From Massilia norwichensis (GTDB lineage Bacteria > Pseudomonadota > Gammaproteobacteria > Burkholderiales > Burkholderiaceae_D), in contig NZ_JANUGX010000019.1 of the NCBI RefSeq assembly GCF_024753245.1, positions 1 to 64,000 of the forward strand: DNA of 64,000 nt, written 5' to 3'. A model generated the notes under the pieces. That model had not been told where the DNA came from, searched no databases, and saw only the letters and a list, made by a program, of their open reading frames with translations. This document shows positions 39,510 through 47,457 of the stretch, piece after piece (the first letter of the stretch is position 1; each line of letters opens with the position of its first letter). The position numbers and the translations under genes were made by a program.

Positions 39510-40919
39510 ATGGGCGCAGCGTTCAAGGAAACCAAACTCCCGGCGAATGCCCCGAAGAGCCAGAAAGCCCTGGCCTGGGTCGACGACCGTTTCCCGTTGT
39601 CGAAGCTGTGGAACGACCAGTGGGGCAAATACTATGCCCCGAAGAACTTCAACATCTGGTACCTCTTCGGTTCGCTGGCCATGCTGGTGCTGGTGCTGCA
39701 GATCGTCACCGGCATCTTCCTGACCATGCACTACAAGCCGGACGCCAACCTGGCCTTCGGTTCGGTCGAATACATCATGCGTGAAGTCCCGTGGGGCTGG
39801 CTGGTGCGCTACATGCACTCGACCGGCGCCTCGATGTTCTTCATCGTGGTCTACCTGCACATGACCCGTGCGCTGCTGTACGGTTCCTACCGCAAGCCGC
39901 GCGAGCTGATCTGGCTGTTCGGCTTCGCCATCTTCCTGTGCCTGATGGCGGAAGCCTTCTTCGGCTATCTGCTGCCGTGGGGCCAGATGTCGTACTGGGG
40001 CGCGCAGGTGATCGTCAACCTGTTCAGCGCGATTCCGCTGATCGGCCCGGACCTGTCGCTGTGGATCCGCGGCGACTACGTGGTGTCGGATGCGACCCTG
40101 AACCGCTTCTTCGCCTTCCACGTGATCGCGATCCCGCTGGTCCTGCTGGGCCTGGTGGCCGCGCACCTGATCGCGCTGCACGAAGTCGGCTCGAACAATC
40201 CGGACGGCATCGAAGTGAAGGAAAACCTCGGTCCGGACGGCCACGGCATCGACATGATCCCGTCGCACCCGTACTACACCACCAAGGACCTGTTCGGCGT
40301 CTCGATGTTCCTGTTCATCTACAGCGCGGTGATCTTCTTCGCGCCCGAGATGGGCGGCTACTTCCTGGAGTACAACAACTTCATCCCGGCCGACTCGATG
40401 AAGACCCCGCCGCACATCGCGCCGACCTGGTACTTCACGCCGTTCTACTCGGTGCTGCGCGCCACCACCTCCGACTTCATGTGGGTGGTAATGGCCGGCG
40501 TTGCCGCCTATGTCGTGTTCATCTGGCTGCGTTCGCGCCTGTCCTACAAGACCAAGCTCGTCATCACCGCCATCGCCGTGGTGCTGGAGATCGGCATGCT
40601 GTTCCTGGATGCGAAGGTGTGGGGCGTGGTGCTGTTCGGCTCGTCGGTCGTGATCCTGGCCCTGCTGCCGTGGCTGGACCACTCGCCCGTGAAGTCGATC
40701 CGCTACCGTCCGGACTGGCACAAGTATGTGTTCATCCTGTTCGGCATCGTCTTCATCGCGCTGGGCTACCTCGGTACCCAGCTGCCGACCCCGGCCTACA
40801 CGCTGATCGCCCAGGCCTGCACCCTGATCTACTTCAGCTTCTTCCTCCTGATGCCGTGGTGGAGCGCCTCGGGCCGGTTCAAGCCGGTACCGAACCGCGT
40901 GACCTTCACTCCTCACTGA
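39510..40919 (+). CDS. petB: Cytochrome b subunit of the bc1 complex
   Basis: A 469-residue polytopic membrane protein with eight predicted helices. It carries the two haem b histidine pairs in the RYMHSTGASMFFIVVYLHMTR and FFAFHVIAIPLVLLGLVAAHLIALH segments, and the Qo-site motif as PPHIAPTWYFTPFYSVLR. It is longer than the ~400-residue minimal form because of a C-terminal extension with an extra helix pair. Starts one nt after the petA stop. Confidence 0.96.
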   Translation: MGAAFKETKLPANAPKSQKALAWVDDRFPLSKLWNDQWGKYYAPKNFNIWYLFGSLAMLVLVLQIVTGIFLTMHYKPDANLAFGSVEYIMREVPWGWLVRYMHSTGASMFFIVVYLHMTRALLYGSYRKPRELIWLFGFAIFLCLMAEAFFGYLLPWGQMSYWGAQVIVNLFSAIPLIGPDLSLWIRGDYVVSDATLNRFFAFHVIAIPLVLLGLVAAHLIALHEVGSNNPDGIEVKENLGPDGHGIDMIPSHPYYTTKDLFGVSMFLFIYSAVIFFAPEMGGYFLEYNNFIPADSMKTPPHIAPTWYFTPFYSVLRATTSDFMWVVMAGVAAYVVFIWLRSRLSYKTKLVITAIAVVLEIGMLFLDAKVWGVVLFGSSVVILALLPWLDHSPVKSIRYRPDWHKYVFILFGIVFIALGYLGTQLPTPAYTLIAQACTLIYFSFFLLMPWWSASGRFKPVPNRVTFTPH

Positions 40920-40940
40920 CCGCCACGGAAAAGGACAACC

Positions 40941-41702
40941 ATGAATTTTTCGAAGAAGATACTCGCGGTCCTTGCCCTGCTGCCGGGCTTCGTGTTTGCG
41001 AACGAAGGCACGTTCCCGCTGGACCGCGCGCCGGAACGCAACGATATTGCATCGCTGCAAAACGGCGCCAAGCTGTTCGTCAACTACTGCCTGAACTGCC
41101 ATTCGGCGTCGGCGATGCGCTACAATCGCCTGCGTGACCTGGGCCTGTCCGAGGACCAGATCAAGAACAACCTGTTGTTCTCCGGCGAGAAGGTGGGCGA
41201 CATGATGACCATCGCGATGCGCCCTGCGGACGCGAAAGCCTGGTTCGGCGCGGTGCCGCCGGACCTGTCGGTGATTGCGCGCGCGCGCGCATCCGGCGCC
41301 GGTTCCGGTGCGGACTACCTGTACACTTACCTGCGTACTTTCTACAAGGACGATGCCCGCCCGACCGGTTGGAACAACATGGTGGTGCCGAACGTCGCCA
41401 TGCCGCACGTGCTGTGGCAGCAGCAAGGCGTGCGCACTGCCAAGATGGTCGAGGAAGACGATCCGCACGAGCCCGGCAAGAAAGTGCACAAGTTCGCCGG
41501 TTTCGAGGAAGTCAGCAAAGGCGAATTGAGCCCGCAAGAGTTCGACGCCCAGGTGGCCGACCTGGTCGCCTACATGAGCTGGATGGCGGAGCCGGCCCAG
41601 GACCTGCGCAAGCGCCTCGGTGCGATCGTGTTGCTGTTCCTTGCTTGTTTCTCTTTCCTTGCGTGGCGTTTGAACGCTTCTTATTGGAAAGACGTAAAGT
41701 GA
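40941..41702 (+). CDS. petC: Cytochrome c1 subunit of the bc1 complex
   Basis: A 253-residue c-type cytochrome: signal peptide (residues 1-20), haem motif C50-L-N-C53-H54, the sixth haem ligand region near TIAMRPADAKAWFG, and a C-terminal membrane anchor (IVLLFLACFSFLAWRL). The order petA-petB-petC is complete. A hairpin terminator lies downstream at 41,741. Confidence 0.96.
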   Translation: MNFSKKILAVLALLPGFVFANEGTFPLDRAPERNDIASLQNGAKLFVNYCLNCHSASAMRYNRLRDLGLSEDQIKNNLLFSGEKVGDMMTIAMRPADAKAWFGAVPPDLSVIARARASGAGSGADYLYTYLRTFYKDDARPTGWNNMVVPNVAMPHVLWQQQGVRTAKMVEEDDPHEPGKKVHKFAGFEEVSKGELSPQEFDAQVADLVAYMSWMAEPAQDLRKRLGAIVLLFLACFSFLAWRLNASYWKDVK

Positions 41703-41740
41703 TTTGATTGCCCGGTTATAATGCGGGCAATTATTATCCT

Positions 41741-41773
41741 GGGGTGAGCCGCTTGGCGCTTCACCCCTTTGTT
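41741..41773 (+). terminator. Terminator between petC and sspA
   Basis: GGGGTGA (41741-41747) pairs with TCACCCC (41761-41767), with an inner GCC/GGC pairing, followed by TTTGTTT. A TATAAT at 41717-41722 lies upstream of the hairpin, so an attenuated sspA promoter is possible. Confidence 0.75.
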
Positions 41774-41793
41774 TCTTGAAGGAACTATAAACC

Positions 41794-42405
41794 ATGATGG
41801 TTCTCTACTCCGGCACCACGTGCCCGTTCTCCCAGCGCTGCCGCCTGGTCCTGTTCGAAAAGGGCATGGACTTCGAAGTGCGCGACGTGGACCTGTTCAA
41901 TAAGCCCGAAGACATCTCGACGATGAACCCGTACGGCCAGGTGCCGATCCTGGTTGAGCGCGAGCTGATCCTGTACGAATCGAACATCATCAACGAGTAC
42001 ATCGACGAGCGCTTCCCGCATCCGCAGCTGATGCCGGCCGACCCGCTGATGCGCGCCCGCGCCCGCCTGATGCTGTTCAACTTCGAGAAAGAGCTGTTCG
42101 TGCACGTGAACACGCTCGAGAACGAACGCAGCAAGGTCGGCGACAAGAGCCACGACAAGGCACGCGCCGAAATCCGCGACCGCCTGACCACGCTGGCCCC
42201 GCTGTTCCTGAAGAACAAGTACATGCTGGGCGACGAGTTCTCGATGCTGGACGTCGCCATCGCACCGCTGCTGTGGCGCCTGGATCACTACGGCATCGAA
42301 CTGTCGAAGACCGCCGCGCCGCTGATGAAGTACGCCGAGCGCATCTTCTCGCGTCCGGCCTACATCGAAGCGCTGACGCCTTCGGAAAAGGTCATGCGCC
42401 GCTAA
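41794..42405 (+). CDS. sspA: Stringent starvation protein A (glutathione S-transferase fold)
   Basis: RNA-polymerase-associated regulator with a GST fold. The 203-residue protein has the N-terminal thioredoxin-like domain (MVLYSGTTCPFSQRCRLVLFEKGM) and the C-terminal helical domain with EFSMLDVAIAPLLWRLDHYGIEL. The petABC-sspA-sspB order is typical of beta- and gammaproteobacteria. Start chosen at the first of two adjacent ATGs. Confidence 0.95.
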   Translation: MMVLYSGTTCPFSQRCRLVLFEKGMDFEVRDVDLFNKPEDISTMNPYGQVPILVERELILYESNIINEYIDERFPHPQLMPADPLMRARARLMLFNFEKELFVHVNTLENERSKVGDKSHDKARAEIRDRLTTLAPLFLKNKYMLGDEFSMLDVAIAPLLWRLDHYGIELSKTAAPLMKYAERIFSRPAYIEALTPSEKVMRR

Positions 42406-42519
42406 GCGCCGCTTTAAGCCGCGCAGTCCAGCCGCACCGTTGCACGCCAGTTTCCGACGCCCTCCGGCGAATCGGATTACACTGGCGTGTAACAACTTGT
42501 AAGCACTCTGATCCTGAAC

Positions 42520-43014
42520 ATGCCAGACATCTCCACCAAGCCCTACCTGCTGCGCGCCATTTACGAATGGTGCACGGACAGCGGCTACACGCCTTACCTG
42601 GCGGTCAAGGTCGACGCCGCGACCACGGTTCCGATGGAATACGTGAAGAAGGGCGAGATCATCCTCAACATCAGCTACGGCGCCACCTCCGGGCTGAAGA
42701 TGGACAACGACGCGATCACCTTCCGCGCGCGTTTCAATGGCGTTTCGCGCGAGCTGTACATTCCGGTGCAAAACGTGCTGGCGATCTACGCCAACGAAAA
42801 CGGCCAGGGCATGGCCTTCGACGTCAGCACCACCGCGGCCGACATGGCCCCGCCGCCGGCGCCGCCGATCGAGCCGGCAAGCGCCCCCGCCCCGAGTCTG
42901 GCTGCCGTGCCAGGTAAAACGAATGGCGTGACGGCAGAGGTGTCGCATCTACCCGACGACAATGACGAGCCGCCCAAAAAAGGTGGTCGTCCGACGTTGA
43001 CCAGGATCAAATAG
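42520..43014 (+). CDS. sspB: ClpXP protease specificity-enhancing factor SspB
   Basis: Adaptor that brings ssrA-tagged proteins to ClpXP. The 164-residue protein begins with STKPYLLRAIYEWCTDSGYTPYL and has GEIILNISYGATSGLKMDNDAI, both diagnostic. After a flexible Pro/Ala-rich linker, the C-terminal tail (GRPTLTRIK) corresponds to the ClpX-binding peptide. The tRNA promoter overlaps its 3' end. Confidence 0.95.
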   Translation: MPDISTKPYLLRAIYEWCTDSGYTPYLAVKVDAATTVPMEYVKKGEIILNISYGATSGLKMDNDAITFRARFNGVSRELYIPVQNVLAIYANENGQGMAFDVSTTAADMAPPPAPPIEPASAPAPSLAAVPGKTNGVTAEVSHLPDDNDEPPKKGGRPTLTRIK

Positions 43015-43023
43015 AGGTATAAT
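42997..43023 (+). promoter_or_regulatory. Promoter of the tRNA-Thr gene
   Basis: TTGACC at 42997-43002 and a perfect TATAAT at 43018-43023, spacing 15. The expected start at about 43030 is a few bases before the mature tRNA 5' end. It overlaps the sspB stop. Confidence 0.6.
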
Positions 43024-43035
43024 TCTGGCCACATT

Positions 43036-43111
43036 GCCGGCTTAGCTCATCAGGTAGAGCAGTTGATTTGTAATCATCAGGTGGCGGGTTCGAGTCCTGC
43101 AGCCGGCACCA
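43036..43111 (+). tRNA. tRNA-Thr, anticodon TGT
   Basis: A 76-nt cloverleaf: acceptor GCCGGCT (43036-43042) pairs with AGCCGGC (43101-43107), the discriminator is A, and CCA is encoded at 43109-43111. The T-loop reads GTTCGAGTC. The anticodon loop TTTGTAA within the TTGA/TCAT stem gives anticodon TGT, hence threonine (ACA). The nearby island does not use this tRNA as its target. Confidence 0.95.
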
Positions 43112-43126
43112 AAGTATCACGCATCT

Positions 43127-43153
43127 AGCCCAGCCTTTTGGTTGGGCTTTTTG
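43127..43153 (+). terminator. Terminator after tRNA-Thr
   Basis: AGCCCAGCC (43127-43135), TTTT loop, GGTTGGGCT (43140-43148), then a run of Ts. It separates the tRNA from the convergent rtcA gene. Confidence 0.88.
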
Positions 43154-43161
43154 CTTTCTGC

Positions 43162-44187
43162 TCAGCGGGCGTGCACCGTAATCGCGTCGACGCCCTCCAT
43201 GTTGCCGAACTCGAAGCGCACCGGCAAAAAGCGCTCGATCACTTCGGCATTGGTGCGCGCATGCATCGACACCTCGTCCACGGTGAAACCGCCGCCGCCG
43301 GCCAGCGCCAGCGGCAGCATCAGCTGGTCGCCCAGGTATTCGCTGACGGCCGCCTTCGTACACAGGTACTTGCGGGCGCGTTGCACCGCCTGGCGCGCGA
43401 CGTTCTCGGCCGTGACCGATTTTTCGCCGAAGGCCGTGAACACCTCGGTCGTGTGCGCATATTCGAGGGTCAGCATCAGCGCGTTGCCGGGGCCCTGGTT
43501 GTCCGGCAGGCGCCGGGCCAGCAACTGCTCTTCGCCCCAGTTCATGGCCTTGCCGACGCACTCGAGTTCGCGCTGCGCGACCCGCGGCGGGATGCCGGCG
43601 ATGAAGCATTCGGCGTACGCCGCCTTGCGCTCGCCGCGTTCCATCCAGCTGCGCGGCTGCAGCTGGGCGCAGGGGCGGACGGTGGCGACCACTTCGCCGC
43701 CGCCGGCCGGATAAAAGCCGAAGCGCTCCAGGTGCACGTCGACCTGCGCGCCCATCTCGGCCAGCAGGCGGCAGAAGGCGCGCTGCAGGAACTGTACCGG
43801 CGGCGCCATCGGATTATGGGTGCCGCCCGACAGGTGCAACGTCGACGGGCGGTCGGCGGTGAGCAGCGCCGGCAGCACGGTCTGCAGCACCAGCGTGCAG
43901 CTGCCGGCCGTGCCGATCGCGAAGCGGTAGTCGCCGCCCCGGATCGGTCCGGGCACGAACTCGAGCTCCTGGCTGCCGACCGTCGCGCCATTCACCTCTG
44001 CACCGCAGATCTGGCTGGCGGCCTGCACCGCCACCAGGTGCTGGCGCATCAGGCCGGGCTTGGCGCGGCGCGCGCGGATCTGCCGGATACGGAAGGGCCG
44101 CCCCGTGATCATTGCCAGCGTCAGCGAGGAACGCAGGATCTGGCCGCCGCCTTCGCCGGCCGCGCCATCAAGTTCGATCATGTTCAT
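43162..44187 (-). CDS. rtcA: RNA 3'-terminal phosphate cyclase
   Basis: Converts RNA 3'-phosphates to 2',3'-cyclic phosphates using ATP. The 341-residue protein has the N-terminal ELDGAAGEGGGQILRSSL block, RARRAKPGLMRQHL, GGTHNPMAPPVQFL and the C-terminal catalytic histidine region QLMLPLALAGGGGF...SMHARTN. The start at 44187 overlaps the rtcB stop by ATGA. It is intact, but its operon partner rtcB upstream is broken, so expression may depend on a promoter supplied by the island. Confidence 0.95.
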   Translation of the reverse strand: MNMIELDGAAGEGGGQILRSSLTLAMITGRPFRIRQIRARRAKPGLMRQHLVAVQAASQICGAEVNGATVGSQELEFVPGPIRGGDYRFAIGTAGSCTLVLQTVLPALLTADRPSTLHLSGGTHNPMAPPVQFLQRAFCRLLAEMGAQVDVHLERFGFYPAGGGEVVATVRPCAQLQPRSWMERGERKAAYAECFIAGIPPRVAQRELECVGKAMNWGEEQLLARRLPDNQGPGNALMLTLEYAHTTEVFTAFGEKSVTAENVARQAVQRARKYLCTKAAVSEYLGDQLMLPLALAGGGGFTVDEVSMHARTNAEVIERFLPVRFEFGNMEGVDAITVHAR

Positions 44188-44906
44188 CCTTTCACGCAGA
44201 CGATCTGCTTGAGCGTGTGTACCACTTCGACCAGGTCGCTCTGCGCCTGCATCACCGCGTCGATATCCTTGTAGGCCATCGGGATCTCGTCGATCACGCC
44301 TTCGTCCTTGCGGCATTCGACGCCTTCGGTGGCCTTGACCTGGTCTTCGATCGAGTAGCGGCGCTTGGCTTCGGTACGGCTCATGGTGCGGCCGGCGCCG
44401 TGGCTGCAGCTGTTGAAACTCTCCGGATTGCCCTTGCCCCGCACAATATAGCTCTTGGCGCCCATCGAGCCCGGAATGATGCCAAGCTCGCCGGCGCGCG
44501 CCGACACCGCGCCCTTGCGCGTCACCAGCACGTCCTTGCCGAAGTGCTGCTCCTTCTGCACGTAGTTGTGGTGGCAGTTCACCGCTTCGACGTGGGTCTC
44601 GAAAGGCTTGCTGATCACCGTACGCACCGCCGCGATCAGGTTCTGCATCATCACCTCGCGGTTCATGCGCGCGAACTTCTGGGCCCAGCCGACTGCCTCG
44701 ACGTAATCGTCGTAGTGCTGCGTGCCTTCCTTCAGGTAGGCGAGGTCCTGGTCCGGCAGGTTCGCGAAGTGGGTGCGCATGTCCTGCTTGGCCACTTCGA
44801 TGAAGTGACTGCCGATCGCATTACCGACGCCGCGCGAGCCGGAGTGCAGCATGAACCACACGAAGCCCTGCTCGTCCAGGCAGATCTCGATGAAGTGGTT
44901 GCCCCC
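44184..44906 (-). pseudogene. rtcB: rtcB (RNA-splicing ligase), 3' fragment interrupted by the island
   Basis: Only the C-terminal ~240 residues of the GTP-dependent RNA ligase remain (E. coli RtcB is 408 residues). Conserved parts present are GGNHFIEICLDE at the new end, HSGSRGVGN, NCHHNYVQ and the guanylylated histidine in SCSHGAGRTMSR. The missing N-terminal ~165 residues contain essential metal-binding residues. Upstream of GGNHF the frame runs into unrelated island sequence, with an accidental ATG at 44945. The 5' part is expected on the far side of the island, outside the window. Confidence 0.9.
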
Positions 44907-44917
44907 GCTTTCCCTGA

Positions 44918-44946
44918 TTGACATATGGTTGTCAAACCCCAACAAT
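44918..44946 (+). promoter_or_regulatory. TTGACA-N6-TGTCAA palindrome and candidate promoter at the island's left end
   Basis: TTGACA (44918-44923) and TGTCAA (44930-44935) form a perfect inverted repeat with a 6-bp centre, 12 bp inside the junction. The same TTGACA is a consensus -35 with AACAAT (44941-44946, 4 of 6) at 17-bp spacing, upstream of the first recombinase. A related palindrome TGACAATTGTCA lies at 45017-45028. It could be a recombinase-binding site, an operator, or both. Confidence 0.5.
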
Positions 44947-44979
44947 GAAGAAAATTCACTATAGAAATCAACGACCTAC

Positions 44980-47457
44980 ATGATATATGCCACCGACTCC
45001 CGTCAGATTAATGGATTGACAATTGTCAGCCACAGCCTTCTGCGGGCGTCCACTAAGGAGTGGCTTGAGCCCACTCATCTTTTCAAACGTATACGCGGGG
45101 CGGCACTAGCGGAAATCGTTGCTGAACTGAACAACCCAAAGGCAAAAGCTGCACTCTACTTTCGTCAACGGTCTTTGCTGATGTTCGACTGCATGCTTCG
45201 TGTCATCGACGAGCCTGCAATCAGTTCAGTGCTCGAGCTGGGAACCAAGAGGTTCGAGGAGCTTCAAGAAATTTTTTACGGTGCTCTAGCGTCGGATAAA
45301 TTTAATGCGTTATCCACATCGTCACGCATCTCCTTCGCCCGCGCGTTCTACAAATTTTTTCTCGCCTTACAACACAAATTTGAAATTCGTATTGCAACTT
45401 TCACACCGAATTCAAACAAAAATTTACCCGTAGAGCTTGCTAACTTATTCGATAACATCGTTCTGAACAACGACGAGGTTGTAGATTTGAAGCCCTACCT
45501 TTTAACTGATAAAGCTGGGGAGGACTATAACGTTCTCTTAAAACCTATGGTTCCCCATTTAGGCCAAAATTTTACGACGCGATTCCATACCGTACTTCGT
45601 GCTATCGCTGTAGCGAAAGCTAAAGACACTGCGCTCCGCGACTTCGGAACCACTTTCTCAAGATATGTAGCAGCCCAGTCTTCGACAGAATTTCCAGTAA
45701 CTGAAGCTAAGCTTAAAGACCGCGAGGTCGTCTACAGAATACTCGTGGAATTAATGACATATCATTTCAAGAAAAAATACAGCATGGAGAATAGCGGCCA
45801 GGAAGGGACAATGGCTAGCCTGCAAAAGCTATGGTCTCGATATGAACTCTATTGGCCCAACTTAGTGAAAGCAGGGATAGTCGCGGCGCCGCTACGCGGA
45901 TTTCCGAAAGGTAAGCCGAGCCTCGTAAACGTGAAAGACGTTCGACATCAACGTAAGAGACGCAAGGCCGACTCTCCATCCGAGACAGAATCCAAAGCTG
46001 AATCAAACTGCGAGTTTAAGTCCGAGTTGGAGAGTGTTACGCACAAACTACTAACACCTGTACCTCTGCATCTGAGTGACGAAGCGACGACGCGCCTCAT
46101 CTTTAAACAAATAACCAAAGACTTCGAAACCATTCAAAGTTGGCTCGACAATCATCTCGAGAAAATGTGGCAGCTTTATCAGCGCGGCTTGGCGCTAGCC
46201 GGCTCAGAATCTCATGTTATCGATAAGGAGAGGAAACTTGTTGACTTACTTAATCCAAAGAAGAATTCAAATGCGCTAATTGAAGCACTTCGATACTTTA
46301 AGCGTCAGCATGGCGGGTACGCAGATACAAATCGCGTCGCTACCGATGCATACCCAGACCGAGTTGCTCGTGGTGGTATAAGCAAGAGTCAACTTGCTCC
46401 ACTCCTTGGGGTGCCTAATCGCGAAGACGCGATGGCCCTAATCGGTTATTTGGCCTCCGTAGATGGGAGATTCTCAGAATCAGCACTGGCGACAGCTGAG
46501 CTCCACGACCGGAAAGGCAATCGAATTAATGCTGTCAATACCGAAAACAACACGTTAACCCTCAGCGTATATAAGGACCGTGCAGGCAGCGCCGGCTGGC
46601 ATGACGTCGTCATTTCTGGAAGAGCTTACGACCATGTGCAACGTTGGTTAGAGCTAACTGCGCCCTTACGAGCTTATATGGACGCTAACAAAATTGACGG
46701 TTCGCACAACCTCTTTATCTACGCGAGTAAGCCGCTGGGAAAGCCAACGTTTTTTACACGAACAAGCAACATAAACTCTGCATTTCGAGCATTCGCACAG
46801 CGCAATTTTATGGCACTAGGCGAACTTACTGACACTGTCACAATCCCGCGTATTCGCGCGCAGAGAGGCATCATCATTTTTCTCGAAAAGTTCGATGTTA
46901 GAGCTATGGCGCGAGAGTTGGGTAACGACGAAGACACTGCGATGCGCCATTACCTTCCGGATGCAATTTGGGACTACTTTACTGTTCGTTGGATTCGTAT
47001 ATTCCAAAATTTGCTTATTGTGGAAGCCACCAGGGGTACGCCGTATATGGAAAAAACCTTTACGTTTGATAACGCTACCGAACTTGATGAGTTCCTTAGA
47101 ACTCATGCGCTTAACCCGCTGATTCCAGCAGAGGAAGCAGAAAGCGACGTGTCGTCTGAGAAAAGGAGCAGCATTAGCGATGCTGCTTCCTCGTCGGCGC
47201 CTAAGGTTCAGGAAATCATGGTCGCTGCAAGTCAGCCGATTTTCGCTGCGCTGCTCTCCGTTAAAGATGCTGTGAAACGCGCTCTTGATGTAGGCGATGA
47301 GGTTAATGCCAAAGCGCTTTATTGGTATGAATTTGCGAAACGTCTGCAAAACCATATCGAGAGCGATGCTTTCCCAGACCGAGGCATCAAGAAGCTTCTC
47401 AAAGCTGCAGCTGCCGAAATATGCCCCGACAACTACGTAAAAGTTATCCGTGCCTAA
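44980..47457 (+). CDS. Large tyrosine-recombinase-like protein 1 of the island operon
   Basis: An 825-residue protein, much longer than a classical integrase. The recombinase-like part is C-terminal (~residues 470-690). The block IPRIRAQRGIIIFLEKFDVRAMARELGN followed by TAMRHYLPD aligns with box II of tyrosine recombinases, but H-x-x-R reads R-x-x-R and GH reads GN, so only the Arg and Tyr remain obvious. The N-terminal ~450 residues are unassigned and contain a charged linker (SETESKAESNCEFKSE). First gene of the operon; no strong ribosome site. Whether it is catalytic or structural is open. Confidence 0.75.
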   Translation: MIYATDSRQINGLTIVSHSLLRASTKEWLEPTHLFKRIRGAALAEIVAELNNPKAKAALYFRQRSLLMFDCMLRVIDEPAISSVLELGTKRFEELQEIFYGALASDKFNALSTSSRISFARAFYKFFLALQHKFEIRIATFTPNSNKNLPVELANLFDNIVLNNDEVVDLKPYLLTDKAGEDYNVLLKPMVPHLGQNFTTRFHTVLRAIAVAKAKDTALRDFGTTFSRYVAAQSSTEFPVTEAKLKDREVVYRILVELMTYHFKKKYSMENSGQEGTMASLQKLWSRYELYWPNLVKAGIVAAPLRGFPKGKPSLVNVKDVRHQRKRRKADSPSETESKAESNCEFKSELESVTHKLLTPVPLHLSDEATTRLIFKQITKDFETIQSWLDNHLEKMWQLYQRGLALAGSESHVIDKERKLVDLLNPKKNSNALIEALRYFKRQHGGYADTNRVATDAYPDRVARGGISKSQLAPLLGVPNREDAMALIGYLASVDGRFSESALATAELHDRKGNRINAVNTENNTLTLSVYKDRAGSAGWHDVVISGRAYDHVQRWLELTAPLRAYMDANKIDGSHNLFIYASKPLGKPTFFTRTSNINSAFRAFAQRNFMALGELTDTVTIPRIRAQRGIIIFLEKFDVRAMARELGNDEDTAMRHYLPDAIWDYFTVRWIRIFQNLLIVEATRGTPYMEKTFTFDNATELDEFLRTHALNPLIPAEEAESDVSSEKRSSISDAASSSAPKVQEIMVAASQPIFAALLSVKDAVKRALDVGDEVNAKALYWYEFAKRLQNHIESDAFPDRGIKKLLKAAAAEICPDNYVKVIRA

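Noticed and set aside
43036..43111. tRNA-Thr as attachment site of the island
   Set aside because: The island breakpoint is 1.8 kb away inside rtcB; the tRNA is intact, and rtcA between them is normal chromosome.
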